From Shinisaurus crocodilurus (Eukaryota > Chordata > Lepidosauria > Squamata > Shinisauridae): a stretch of DNA of 64,000 nucleotides. The stretch's first letter is position 1; the number at the start of each line of letters is the position of its first letter. The position numbers and the translations under genes were made by a program. Shown here piece by piece: positions 32,809 through 44,756 of this stretch. Location: the NCBI GenBank assembly GCA_021292165.1, contig CM037879.1:17321525-17385524 (forward strand), read 5' to 3'. The notes under the pieces were generated by a model. That model worked only from the letters and a program-made list of their open reading frames with translations. It was not told the origin of the DNA and did not search any database.

Positions 32809-34034
32809 TAATCTGATCTCATTTTTTGATCGGGTAACCTCCCTTGTGGACTGTGGGAATGCTGTGGACATTATATACCTGGACTTCAGCAAAGCTTTCG
32901 ACAAAGTGCCTCATGATATCCTGATTAGTAAGCTAGCTAAGAGTGGGCTAGATGGAACAACTATCAGGTGGATCCACAATTGGCTACAGAATCAGACTCA
33001 GAGAGTGCTTATCAATGGTTCCTCTCAAACTGGGGAGAGGTAACTGAGCGGGGTACCACAGGGCTCGGTCCTGGGCCCGGTGCTCTTCAACATTTTTATT
33101 AATGACTTGGATCAGGAGGTACAGGGAATGCTTATCAAATTTGCAGATGACACAAAGTTGGGTGGAACAGCTAATACTCTGGAAGACAGAAACAAAATTC
33201 AAAGTGACCTCGATAGGCTGGAGCGCTGGGCCGAAAACAACAGAATGAAATTTAATAGGGATAAATGCCAAGTGCTGCACCTAGGGAGAGGAAACCAAAT
33301 GCAGAGTTACAGAATGGGGGACACTTGGCTCAACAATACTACAAGTGAGAAGGATCTTGGAATTGTGGTAGATCACAAACTGAATATGAGCCAGCAATGC
33401 GATGTGGCTGCAAAGAAGGCAAATGCTATTTTGGGCTGTATTAATAGAAGTATAGCTTCCAAATCGCGGGAAGTGATAATTCCCCTTTACTCGGCACTGG
33501 TTAGGCCTCATCTTGAGTACTGCGTCCAGTTCTGGGCACCTCACTTTAACAAGGACATAGACAAACTGGAGAGGGTTCAGAGGAGGGCAACAAGGATGAT
33601 AAAGGGACTGGAAACAAGGCCCTATGAGGAGAGACTGAAAGAACTGGGCATGTTTAGCCTTCAGAAGAGGAGACTGAGGGGAGATATGATCGCACTCTTC
33701 CAGTATTTGAAGGGATGTCACACAGAGGAGGGCAAAGATCTCTTCTCGTTCATCCCAGTTTGCAGGACACGGAATAATGGGCTCAAGTTACAGGAACCTA
33801 GATTCCACCTAAACATCAGGAAAAATTTCCTGACTGTCAGAGCAATAAGACAATGGAATCAACTACCTAGGGAGGTGGTGGGCTCTCCCAGTCTGGAGGC
33901 ATTCAAGGTGCAGCTGGACAGACATCTGTCAGAAATGCTTTGACCTGGATTCCTGCATTGAGCAGGGGGTTGGACCCGATGGCCTTGTGGGCCCCTTCCA
34001 ACTCTACTTTTCTATGATTCTATGATTCTATGAT
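32809..34034 (+). mobile_element. CR1 LINE 3' part, with intact 3' end
   Basis: 5'-truncated inside the reverse transcriptase (starts at AATCTGATCTCATTTTTTGA) and ends in the CR1 hallmark: three TTCTATGA units at 34010-34034. It is antisense to LRPPRC and sits inside the G-rich minisatellite. Confidence 0.95.
32816..33943 (+). pseudogene. CR1 reverse transcriptase C-terminal two thirds
   Basis: Reads YLDFSKAFDKVPHDIL, then SGVPQGS, the catalytic FADD (33140-33151) and the long C-terminal domain (LGCINRSIASKSREV, LVRPHLEYCVQFWAP, ERVQRRATRMIKGLE) to the natural stop at 33943. Two compensating single-base indels just before the SGVPQGS motif create one in-frame TAA at about 33041-33043; otherwise the frame is open. 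Too short to act alone. Confidence 0.92.
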
Positions 34035-34199
34035 AATCCCAGGGGAGCTGAGATTCCTGGGGGAGTTGGGATTCCATCATGTTTCTTTTAAAAACAATTG
34101 TACCAAATCCTAAAATCCATGCGAGCGAAGCCGCGGGCAACAGCTAGTTTATTATAAGTGGCATAAAATGACTATGCTATCTTGCAATGTCAGTAAATG

Positions 34200-34434
34200 A
34201 CCTGGTTCGCACAATCAAAATAAGCCACGGTGGCTTATTTAAATTGCAGGGAGCGCCAGGCACGATTTCCCTAATCACCACCCATGCCGCATGGCTTGTT
34301 GGAGGGACATTTTCCCCTCCAACAAGACATGCTGCCCAAGTTCGGACAACACAACTAGCCATGCCTGTGCGGTAATTATGTAAATCACACCTGGCATGAG
34401 CCAAGTAAGCTTATTCTGATAATGCAAACTGGCC
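34200..34434. mobile_element. TIR element, ggttcgcac family
   Basis: Left CCTGGTTCGCACAATCAAAA and right TTCTGATAATGCAAACTGG are inverted relatives. Interior has facing GCTTGTTGGAGGG / CCCTCCAACAAG words. Confidence 0.65.
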
Positions 34435-35126
34435 CAATCTGTCTGCAATTATAAATGCGACCCACTTCTGAACTTAGCAAAAACTCTGGCTCGGCAAGCA
34501 CATGTGGAGCTCTGCAAAACATCACAATCCAGGATGGGCAAAAACGTCAGAAGGTCTTTAAATGTTAAAAAGACTATCAGAAACAATAAAGAAACAAACA
34601 ACATTTTGGAAAACTAATCCCCTCTTTCCCTATCCAAGAAGATAGATAGTATAAAGATAAGGCATGTTGCAATACATGCAATGTGCTGCTATTATAACGT
34701 GGTATAAAGCATGTTTTCCAAATCAAATGTGGTACAACTCATTTTAGTGCAAACTTCCCATCACTACCACCATTTCATTAACTTTTGGATACTTAAAAAA
34801 CATTTGTGATGTGAAAAGGAGTTTGGATATTTTCATTAATGACTTCATCTGGTGTTTGGTTGTCTTGTATGCTATCTTGGAAATTTAAATGGTTAAAATA
34901 TAGGAATTACTTTGGGCTTTCCACCGAAAGAAATGAACCAGAGCCGATTCTCGTTATCCTCCACCTCTCACCTCTTTTACACATAATTACGAATTAGCAA
35001 GACAATCACATGAGCAGAGACCCAAGCCGGCATGAGTGGCTGCTCCACTCACACATGGACCTCTAAGCAACCAACCCTCTTCAGCAGTCCCCCACAATAA
35101 ACAAACAAACAAATAAATAAATAAAT

Positions 35127-35395
35127 GTCCCGGTTCGCATGATCAAAACAAGCTCACTGAGAGCCACAGTGTGTGCTGGGCACAATTTGCATAAACACTG
35201 CTTATCACGGCTTATCATGTTGTCCTAACCTGGGTGGAATGGCTTGTTGGAGTGCAAAACAACCCTCAAATAAACCTACAACAGCCCATGGGTTCTTTGA
35301 GGGTTGTTTAACCCTCCAACAAGCCATGCCACCCAGGTTTGGCTCACACAATAAGCCGGCACGCACCATGGCTCACAAGCCACTGTGCCTTAAGG
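35127..35395. mobile_element. TIR element, ggttcgcac family
   Basis: Left CCCGGTTCGCATGATCAAAA, internal inverted pair GGCTTGTTGGAG / CTCCAACAAGCC and GAGGGTTGTTTAA with its partial complement. The right end is less well defined. Confidence 0.6.
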
Positions 35396-35770
35396 CGAAA
35401 CGGTCCACTCCCTTACCAGGGGTGGGTGGGGGCTCCCAGAGCGGCACCCACAACGCACCCCTGGTTGGATCTCACTCACTGTATGGCATTTCTTTACTGA
35501 CATGAAGCTACAGCTCAATCCGCTGTCTACCAAAGCATGTATCAACAGACTAGGGGTACACTTTATATGGTGGGGGGAGGGAGTCCAACACATATTTTCT
35601 TCACTGAGATCGAGTTAAAAGGGCTTAGCTTTGGATGAATCATGTCCTAAATTAAGAAAGTACCTGACCAGGTACAGTAATATAACACATTGTTGTATAA
35701 GTGTTTCTACTTATTGTACCTTTGCAGTATTATGTGTCCAAATCATTCCAGTTTTAATTTCTTCACTTAC

Positions 35771-35798
35771 CTTGCTCCAAAGATCTACATCACTGGAC
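35771..35798 (-). CDS. LRPPRC: LRPPRC micro-exon (4th in window)
   Basis: 28 nt, acceptor CCCTCTACAG, donor GTAAGT, both strong. With two bases from exon 3 it encodes R-SSDVDLWSK, in place of human RRSMNINLWSE. It restores phase 0 for exon 5. A very short exon between introns of 6.4 kb and 11.7 kb. Confidence 0.93.
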
Positions 35799-37374
35799 CT
35801 GTAGAGGGCAGCAAAGGATAATAAATTGAAAACCAGAAAGATTAATGTAATTCAGTCCTCTTTTAAAAAACAACACTGTATAACTAGATAGGACACAGTA
35901 TGTACAGATTTGTTTAGGTGAGGAGTATTGAGAATAGATTATTGATTAACATATTTTAGCAGAGATTTATTTTACAAAATGATTTTACAGTATGCATAAA
36001 TTGCCACAGAAACAACTATCATCTCAATAGGTTACAATAGCTCATGTTTATGGAGAAAAGTTTGGAAATGAAGTATAAATATATGTGTAACGCCTATATA
36101 TAAAAATGACAAAGAGGCATACAATTAAGGTTCTTCAGATCTCTGCCAATTATTTTTAGAGTGAACCATGACAGTAATTTGGAGGTAGTACATAGGTTTC
36201 CAGCCAACGAGTAAAGAACCAATGACAAGAAAAATATTGTACTTTCCAACATGCTTAGGGCCATTTCTTTCAAAGTAATGAGGAAAGCACTTATTAATCC
36301 ACATGATTAATCTGTTAATGTACGATTAACTTAACCATTCAACTCATTATCACATATAAAATGTGAAGAAAGCATAAATCAGATTTCACCTGTCCCCCCT
36401 GTTAAAGGACTGTGTATCTTCAGACAGCATTTTTAATAACCCATGCACATGTATTATTTAATATTTCATAGATTTCATAGATTTCATTTAAAACTATCTT
36501 CACTTCCTACTCTTCAAAATACAGTAATGAGATACTATAACATATACCTCCCTTTCAGTCCACTAGGTTGAAAGAGGACTGCATTATTTCATTTACATGT
36601 GCGTGTTTTTAAAAAAATTATTGGCAGCTTTATGAAATACTATCTGTCACTGCATCCCATAAAACACAACTTTCAGAAAGGAGACAGGACTTTACCATAA
36701 ACGAGATGTCCCTCACAAATAGAAGTCTGTTATATTTATTTTAACCACTTAACAGATTTAAAAACACTTAATTGTTTGACACCATAACTGAGAATGAAAT
36801 TTCAATAGGATGGCAAACAATAATCTATGAGAGAAAACTGTAGCTGAAAACTGGTCGAAGATATTCCCAGTTCAAAGAACTAGAACAACTTTGCTTTATT
36901 TACTGTATCACATGAAGTTGTTGATCCACAGTTACAGATTAAACTGCACTGCAAACAAATGTGGACAAAACCACCACTGCACTGCTGAAATTCTAGATAT
37001 CGTTGGAAATGGGACAGGTTAAAATATGACCGCAGCTTTCACCCATTTGAATAAACTTAATGTACACTGTTATCAACATAAGAATTGCCTTGTTGATCGA
37101 ACAAAATCCATGTAATCCACAATTCTGTTTTCAGCACTGGCTACCCAGATGCTCCTAGAAGCTCACAAGGAGGATGTGATGGCAGAAGCTCATCCCTACT
37201 CCATTCCAGGAACAATAAATGGTATGACCAACATAAAGGTTTGAATTAGCAATAGATGTTACTAGAGCCATTCTCTATGAATTTGCCCAATCCTTAACCC
37301 CCACCCCTACCCCACACACAGCCAAGCTAATGGTCATCAATGAGACTGAGCTATGAATCAGGAATTGCCAGATT
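35799..37374. other. LRPPRC intron, no recognised elements
   Basis: AT-rich unique intron sequence next to the micro-exon. Confidence 0.5.
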
Positions 37375-37518
37375 CCAATCTAATCATTGCCATGAACTCA
37401 CTGGGTGGCTTTAGGCAAGTAACTCTCTTTAGCCTCAGTCTCCCCATCCACAATAAGGGGGGAGGGGTATAATAATACTGACTTACCTTACAGAGTTGCT
37501 GTAAGGATTACAACTCAG
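37375..37518 (+). mobile_element. MIR-like (CORE) SINE
   Basis: Contains the MIR order of landmarks: AACTCACTGGGTGGCTTTAG, GCAAGTAACTCTCTTTAGCC, TCAGTCTCCCCATC, ATAATAATACTGACTTACCT, then GAGTTGCTGTAAGGATTA. These are classic old amniote MIR words, moderately diverged. Confidence 0.8.
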
Positions 37519-37548
37519 TAAGGTAAGTCAGTATTATTATTCCCCTCC
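37461..37548. repeat. 30-bp stem hairpin at the end of the MIR-like SINE
   Basis: 37461-37490 and 37519-37548 are reverse complements with one mismatch, separated by 28 nt. The second arm is an inverted copy of the end of the SINE. Confidence 0.9.
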
Positions 37549-37558
37549 CTCCTCCCCA

Positions 37559-37585
37559 CGTCGTCGTCGTCGTCATCATCATCAT

Positions 37586-37633
<48 letters not shown>
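37559..37633. repeat. CGT/CAT trinucleotide microsatellite
   Basis: Five CGT units run directly into about 20 CAT units. Confidence 0.95.
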
Positions 37634-38261
37634 ATTTGAACACTAGAAAGCACTACAGAAATGTTATGTATTATTACTGTGTGGTAATGAATTCCACACA
37701 TTAATATGAAGAAGGGCTTTCTTTTGTCTACTGATAAGCAGACAGTCTCCCACCCACATGCACACACCAGCACAATTCATAAATAATCACCAATATTGAA
37801 CTGGATGTCCATTTGGCAGTCAGTTATAAATTGGCTGAATTTCCACTGCACCGTGTACTCATGGTAATATTATGCCCTCTCTGCCACATCCCTCCACCCC
37901 TTTGCACTACTTATTGGTGGTGGGAGTAGTAGAGACACTCTCATTCAATCAGGGAGGTTGCAGGGAGTCAGGATGCCTTCAATACTACTGCACATGGGTG
38001 CTACTACGAATCACATCAGACCCTTTAAACACCCCATGACTCATTGGGAGCAGTGTGTCAGCAAGGGCACAAGTGTGCAGGTAGAAGCACATTATACATA
38101 GAGGCTTCTAGGCCCTGTCCACACCCAATTACATCAGCAGCTGTACAAAGGGTCCTAGAAGCTCCTGGATGAATTGGGTTATTTGGACCTTTTAAAGGCT
38201 CAGTTTGGAGTCTGGGCAATTTACCCAGAATCCAAAATGAGTAAATACTCCCCTTCCTCCA

Positions 38262-38365
38262 TCATCATCATCATCATCATCATCACCATCATCACCATCA
38301 TCACCATCATCACCATCCATCATCATCATCTATATGCCGCCCAACAGCCGAAGCCAATACAGGGA
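38262..38365 (-). mobile_element. L2-like LINE tail with CAT microsatellite
   Basis: CAT/CAC repeats (38262-38331) followed by TATATGCCGCCCAACAGCCG, the reverse of the GGGCGGTATA tail seen at the L2 ends at 44450 and 50770. Confidence 0.75.
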
Positions 38366-39540
38366 ATCAGGCATGCTGTGTTTGACACTAGCTCTATTCT
38401 TTTCTGACCTGAAAATACTGTCAATAAATTTTATTGGTTGACCATGTGTTCTAGTATTGTGAGAAAGGGGGGGGGAAGTCTCTGTTCAATTTCTTCACCA
38501 TTCTTTATTTTAAAATGTTTAAGGTAGAAAATCCCTACCCTACTTTTCTTCAAACAGAAATGTTTTTAAATATTTACCATTACTAGCCTCTTCCCCATTA
38601 AACTAAGAAGACATTATACTTTTATCTTTTCCAATAGTGAAATGGCTTCAGCTCCTTAATCACTTTAGCTGTATCTTTTCCAGGTCTTTGATATCCCTTT
38701 TGAGATGTAACCACTATTAACTGTATACAATAACCTGAATATGTCTGACATACATTTATCTAAAAGCATGGTAGTTGCAGTTTTATTTTCAATCCATTTC
38801 TAAAATTCCTAGCATTGAATTTGTCCTTTTCACTGCCAAAGCACTGCATTGCATTGACTTTTCGGTGAACTATGTACCATGGCCCTAAATCTCTTTTCTG
38901 GGTAGTTACAGCCAGTTTATATTAAATTTAATTCAGCATATTGATCAGGTTCTGATTTTTTTGTCCAGTGAGCATCACTTCGCACTTACATTGAATGTCA
39001 CCAACTGTTCTGTTGCCCATCCACAGAGTTTTAGAGAGATTTTGTCTGGACTCTCTATAGTCTGTTTGGGATTTCATAATCCAGAGTAATTTGATATAAT
39101 CTACAAACTTGGCTACCCCTGTTTATCCCTGATTCCATATCACTTATTAATTTAAAGTAGCACCAGACCAAATGAAGATTCGGGCGGGGGGGGGGGAGGA
39201 GGTAGTAGGCACTAGTATGAAAATACTGCAACCCTTCAGGTAATACTTTTTCCAGGTGACTCTTGGTGCTTGGAAGTGTTCCATTGCAAAGCTATTTTAT
39301 ACAACACAGTTCACTTCCTTACAGTTATGTTATTGCCCTATATGACAAGATTTCTAATAGACAACTCAATGGTACAAAAACAATAGGGCAAACTTTAGAT
39401 TTCTATTTCTGTGCTTAATTCAATGAACGCCAAACTCCTTATCTGGAAATTAATCTTATATCCTAGTACCGCTGTATTATTGAATAAATACATTCTAGAT
39501 CTTATATCCCCTCTAAATTCTCATGGAAGGGTATTAATAT
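38366..39540. other. LRPPRC intron, no recognised elements
   Basis: AT-rich. The word order around 38560-39130 (TCTTCCCCATTAAACTAAGA, GGTCTTTGATATCCCTTTTG) looks like an old LINE 3' region but I cannot place it. Confidence 0.4.
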
Positions 39541-40367
39541 TTATTTATATATTACATTTCTGTACTGTCCAACAGCCAAAGCTCTCCGGACAGTTCACAA
39601 GGAAAACCATAAAATACAGCACAATAAAACATAATATAAAAGTAAAGTATAAAACCAAAGTAAAAACTAGCAGCATTGTAAAGATTTAAAAAATACAGTA
39701 ACAGATTTAAATTTAAAAACAACAAAAACTGATGAATTAAAATACCTGGGAGAATAAGGAGGTCTTCACCTGCCATCAAAAAAACTACACTGTAGGCACC
39801 AGGCAAGCCTCTCTGGGGAGGGCATTGTGCAACTGGGGTGCCACAACTGAAAGGCCCTCTCCTTAGTAGCCATCCGCCTCACCACATTTGGAGGAGACAC
39901 TGGGAGAAAGGCCTCTGAAGACAATCTTAGGGTCCGAGCAGTTATATATGGGAAGAGATGGTCCTTCAGGTAACCTGGCCCCAAGCCATTTAGGGCTCTG
40001 AAAGTTAATACCAGCACTTTAAATTGGCCATCCAAGTAGGAGTGGAACCACTATGATGCAGTACCTCCAGCTCCCAACCCAGACAGCCTATCCAGAAGGA
40101 TACCATGTTCGATGGTACTGAAAGCTCCTGAGAGGTCCAAGAGAATTAACAGGGTTGTATTCCCGTCCCTCTCTTGGAAAAGTTCACAGGTGAGCAAGGC
40201 CATTTCTCTTCCAAACCAGGCCTGAAACCAGACTGAAATGGATCCAGATGATCAGTTTTATTCAAGAGTGTCTAGAGTTGACCAGCAACCACCCACTCAA
40301 GCAGCTTGCCCAGGAAGGAGATGTTGACAACCGGCTTGTAGTTGTTGCTGTTGCTGCTGTCTTTTAA

Positions 40368-40414
<47 letters not shown>

Positions 40415-41095
40415 ATTTATTTGTATCCTGCCTTTTTCCCAACACTGGGACCCAAGGCAGCTCACAATCATTAACATCTTGTTAACATCTTCTGGGTCCA
40501 AGTTAGGCTTCTTCAGGAGAGGCCTTATTACCACCTCCTTTAAAGAGTCTGGTACCACTCCCTCTCTCGAGGAGGAATTTACAACCTCCTGGACCCAGCC
40601 AGGCATCCTCTCCCTATTAGATGTAATAAGGCATGATGGGCAAGGGTCAAGCACACAAATGGTCGACCAGACTTGGCCAAGCATCTTGTCTGCATCCACA
40701 GGCCTCAACAACTGTAACACATCCAGAAAACTAGACCAAATCTAGACCAATGCAATTCTACAGATGGAACTGCATCAACTGTGGTGTCCAACTCGTGATG
40801 AATGCGAGCTACTTTATCTTAAAGGGCCATGCAAATGCGTCACAGCGTGCTACCAAGGGTTCCACCACCTCTCTCCCTGGCCCAGATTGTAGCAGGCCAT
40901 GAACTACATGGAAAAGCTTCACTGAATGACACTGAGAAGATGCAATGGTGGTGGAAAAGAACTCCCTCCTTGCCACCATCATGGCCACAAAATAAGCTCG
41001 ATAATGAGCTCTAACCTGTATTTGGTTGGACTTGGCATGACTCTTCCTCCACCTGCATTCTAGCCTTCCTTCTTGCTTCATTGCCCCTCAGCGAG
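39541..41095 (-). mobile_element. L2-like LINE fragment with internal deletion
   Basis: On the minus strand, 41081-40809 matches the segment before the reverse transcriptase of the L2 at 53788 (KQEGRLECRWRKS), 40720-40480 the DPCPS to KKPNLDPED part, 40360-40085 NNYKPVVN-FLGK to LLDLS, and 40035-39766 the C-terminal FKVLVLTFRALNGLGPGYLK. The palm with YADD is absent between the last two, so this is a deletion derivative. Several stops. The 3' tail ends at 39541. Confidence 0.85.
40372..40482 (-). mobile_element. LINE/SINE tail inserted in the L2 fragment
   Basis: CAT microsatellite (40372-40414) followed by TTTGTATCCTGCCTTTTTCC and CTGGGACCCAAGGCAGCTCA. Same tail in plus orientation at 48165-48220. 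It splits the L2 reading NLDPED / NNYKP and is flanked by doubled TTAACATCTT. Confidence 0.75.
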
Positions 41096-41705
41096 GGAGA
41101 GGGAGAGGGCACTTGGGTGTAATCGTGTCATCCACCCGACTCATATCTGCATTCCACAGAGTAACAGGGTTTCGACTGGAGCACCAGCCATACCAGCAGG
41201 AAAATCCCCCAGAGCTCTCTGGAATCCATTGGGATCTGTTAGCCTCTGTGGGCGGACCATTTTAATAGATCCCCCACTCTTGCAAAGGGGAAAGGCCGCT
41301 GAGAGTCCAAACCTCAACAAACTCTAAAACTAATAGTTTTGCCTGTATTCTGTATGATAAGAACCTTTCTAAAGGATCCTTAGAGCTTTGAAATGTATTT
41401 ATTTAAGCTTATAGTGCCTCTGGCAGACTAACTTGAAAGAGAGCCAAGCATAGGTCCACAGAGGAAACAAAATGCAGCTTCCAAGCCTGTCTGACACATC
41501 AATTCAATGATGCCAAAATAGTTCACAGGCAGATATCCTCAGAGCGCCACCCCTCCATGGCAGTGCTGTTCACAGAACCAAAACAAACAGTGTGCTTCCT
41601 GGAAAGGTCCTATTGGCTATGATTCTCTCTGAGGTTCATTGGGTTTAAATATTCAAACATGCATTCTAGACTGTATGACATTTCAGGCAGCTTGTTTTCT
41701 ATTGT

Positions 41706-42081
41706 GGCTGTTTGCACATGATGACAACCCATTGGGTTATCGTCACAAGCAGGAAAGAGTGGGTGCACTGCCTGCACCGCGCATGCCTGCTCCGTTTTTA
41801 CTCTACAACCCACAATTGGTTGTGGAGCGTGACATCCGAACCTGGACCGCTGGGTTGTTTAGGGTCTAACATGGTTTATTGTTGGGTTAACCACTGGGTT
41901 GTTCAGCCCCTAAACAACCCAGTAGTCTGGGTTCGGACATCACACTGCACAACCAACGAAGGAGTCAATCGTGAGTTGTGGAGCAAAAGTGGAAGAGGCA
42001 GGCATGCTGCAGGCAGCACATCTACTCTCTCCCCTCGTGCAGACAATCCATCAGTTTTTATGTTGTTGTGTGCAAACCAGG
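41706..42081. mobile_element. TIR element, ggttcgcac family
   Basis: Left GCTGTTTGCACATGATGACA, right TGTTGTGTGCAAACCAGG, with facing GGTTGTTTAGGG / CCCCTAAACAACC words at the centre. Confidence 0.7.
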
Positions 42082-42371
42082 TCACACTCTTACCCAACAA
42101 TGAACTAACCCAGGCAAAGTAGCATGGGTATGCAATATGGACACCTACCTCAAAATGCTCCCATCTGCCTCTTCCACCACCACTGTCTCTCTCCCCCGGA
42201 CTGCACTCTACCACTTTTTCATCTCTCTTTCTGCACCCAGACAGATGACTAAACTACCCTAAGGGGTGGTTCTTGTACCTCAAGGTAAATAGTTATTTCA
42301 AACATCCTGTCAAGAAGCAGGAAGATTTTACCTCTCATCAGATGTACATGTATAGAAAAACTGTCACACTC

Positions 42372-42372
<1 letters not shown>

Positions 42373-42408
<36 letters not shown>

Positions 42409-42432
42409 GACACACACACACACACACACACA

Positions 42433-42463
<31 letters not shown>
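42373..42463. repeat. CAGA, CA and TG compound microsatellite
   Basis: Nine CAGA units (42373-42408), about 13 CA units, then about 14 TG units to 42463. The CA and TG halves are mutually complementary. Confidence 0.96.
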
Positions 42464-42466
<3 letters not shown>

Positions 42467-43469
42467 AGCATATATCTCACCTTGTTCACAATCTGCCACT
42501 CTCTCTCTCGAATGAGATACTGTCAGTTTCTCCCACCTCCCTGTGATTCCTATCAAATCATCACTCTCTTCTTACTGTTCTACATCCCTCCACCTCATGG
42601 CTCCTACTATTGTCCCTTCCCTGCCATCAACCTAACCCTCATGCTAATAATGCCTTCATCTCTCCTTCCTATCTACCCATGTCTTCACATCACACCTCAT
42701 ACTCACCCCTACCAACTCTGTCACACAATTACTGTGGCAGTAGCACTCCAGCCATCAACCAATCAATAAGCACGCTCCCACCCTGTCCAAGCTTCTTCTT
42801 ACTCTGCACTGCCGCAATCCTGAGTTATCAGTCATTCTTCTGCTGGTTCTTATTTTATCTCATTCACTAGGAGTACAATTCCCAGCCACCCAAGGGATTC
42901 TAAACAAGAAGGGAAGAAAACAAGCAATGGAAAAGCCCCCCAAACATCATGGAGCTTCAGTAGGGAAATTACTGCTGCATCCAGTTATAAAGATGTATTT
43001 ATGCTTTCATGGAATGTCTTGCTAGACCAGGCGTATTGAACCTCTTTCAGCCCAAGGGCTGAATTCAATTTCGGAGAAGCTCTCGGGGGCCATTTCTAAT
43101 GGTGGGCAGGGCTGAAACCAAAATGGGGTTGGGACCAAAATACCAGCATATTTTAGCTTAAAGCTCTTACTGCCAGTAACTAAGCCTTAGGAGAGGCATT
43201 TCAACCTCCTACAATGGGGGGACGGACAAGAAACCACAAAATGATAAGTGGTCGGGGGAAAGGGGGTGGATGTGACCATCTGGGGAACACCGAAGAGCTG
43301 GATTGGGACCTAGGCTTGAGGTTCTGCACCCCTGAGCTAGACATTTTGGCAGAGAGTCAGGAGAGATAATTATCTTATTTTGCCCAACTGCACACAATTT
43401 TTTTCATTTTGGCAGTCAAAGTGGCTGGGGAGAGGAGTATACACTATCGTCAACATTTACGTTTCACAC
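42464..43469. other. LRPPRC intron, no recognised elements
   Basis: Pyrimidine-rich then mixed intron sequence with no repeat family I can name. Confidence 0.4.
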
Positions 43470-43640
43470 AGAGGCACAATTCAGACGTCACATCATAGTT
43501 AAGGATGCTCAGCTATGATTCACATAATTAACAAACAATGGTTTGCAACTGGCCAGCAAATCAGAACTGGGAACTCTGATTTCGAATGAGTTTGTAAACC
43601 ATGGATCCTGTTAACTGTGGCAAGATTGAAACCATAGTTA
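43470..43640. repeat. Possible diverged TIR element
   Basis: ATTCAGACGTCACATCATAG at the left and AAACCATAGTTATAG at the right with facing CATGG / CAATGGTTTG words. Similar in style to the ggttcgcac family but not securely placed. Confidence 0.35.
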
Positions 43641-44017
43641 TAGCCATTCTCCCCCAAGGTCTCTTTCCATGGTGATATTGACACTACCAGAAAAAGACCA
43701 GCTTATGGGAAATAAATCAGTCCTCCTTTACTCCATGAAGAACTTGGAGAAGGAAAGGAAGAGTGGTTACATTACCTTCCTTTCCTGCATAAATCCAACA
43801 TAATAGAGAGAAATTTCTTGGTTTCTCCCATGAGCAGGCCTTTTGCTTCTGCCTCCATCTGTAAAAAGCCAATATAAAGGAACCATCTACCCCTCTTTGA
43901 TAGAAGTGGGTTCTCTTCCTTGCCACAGGGCTTTTACATAAGCAACAGTAGGTAAGCTTCTAGAGGAAAAGGAGAGAAATCACCACCTCTTTCCCTCTCC
44001 GTTCTTCCCATAGGAAA

Positions 44018-44500
44018 GGAATGTATTCCCTCCCATGAATATCTGACGGAACGTCTCTCCCTACCGCAATCTACCCAGACACTACGCTCAACATCTGGGG
44101 CCCTCCTCCGACTGCCACCTCCAAGAGAGGCTCGGTTGGTGGCAACGAGGAGGAGGGCCTTCTCGGTGGTAGCCCCCCAATTATGGAACAAGCTCCCCAC
44201 TGAGACCCGCCTGGTGCCAACCTTACTATCTTTTCGGCGCCAGGTTAAGACTTCCCTCTATGCCAAGGCATTTAATAGTTAGGAGCTCGGAATAGCACGG
44301 GGGGGGGGGGGGATTGTCACCTGTAGGCTCAGTTTTATTAGTTTTTTTATTGTTATTTTAAACTGTGTTTTTAAATTTTGGTTTTTAATCTTTTAAACTA
44401 GTTTGTATGTTACTGTTGTTTTTATGTATAATCTATTGTGAACCGCCCAGAGAGCTTCGGCTGTGGGGCGGTATATAAATGAAATAAATGAAATGAAATG
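44018..44500 (+). mobile_element. L2-like LINE 3' end
   Basis: 44090-44270 encodes a degenerate version of the L2 C-terminus (RKRAFSV-APTLWN-LP counterpart at 44140-44200) and 44430-44500 is the L2 tail AACCGCCCAGAGAGCTTCGG, GGGCGGTATATAAATG with ATGAA repeats. Confidence 0.85.
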
Positions 44501-44756
44501 AACAAAGCTTTTTCTGGAAGTGCAAAGGCACTTGTCAGAGAGGGAAGAGGTGCTTCCGGCCGGCAGGCAGGAAAATTAATGTATGGAAACTTAGCTAGTT
44601 CATACATTATGTCAGGGATTATGGAACTGTCCGTAACTGCACTTCCCAAGTTCCATTATTTTAATAGATCTTGCACCTGCAAAAAAACCTGTCTCAATGT
44701 AACCAGTAAACTGACCAGGAGGCTACTGCTTGTATTCTTCCACTTTAAAAATAAAA

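Larger units (their letters stand above)
31578..34145 (+). mobile_element. Helitron-like repeat, interrupted by a CR1
   Basis: Begins near TCTTGACTGACTGACC (31592), followed by a GGAACGTGAAATTTTGGAAC block and a repeated CAGGGGCC-AT-AGGAGCAG motif (about 31810, 31872, 32207, 32280). It ends GCGAAGCCGCGGGCAACAG then CTAG followed by T (34139-34144), the CTRR-then-T end expected of a Helitron. Between lie a G-rich minisatellite and a nested CR1 (32809-34034). No Rep/helicase is seen. The wording of both ends recalls repeats I know from insect genomes; Helitron assignment is inference. Confidence 0.5.

Noticed and set aside
32433..32816. 127-codon Gly-rich frame
   Set aside because: Reads the G-rich minisatellite of the Helitron-like repeat.
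33281..33721. 146-codon minus-strand frame
   Set aside because: Antisense shadow of the CR1 C-terminal domain.
42249..42556. Cys/Val and His/Thr repeat frames
   Set aside because: Translations of the CAGA/CA/TG microsatellite.
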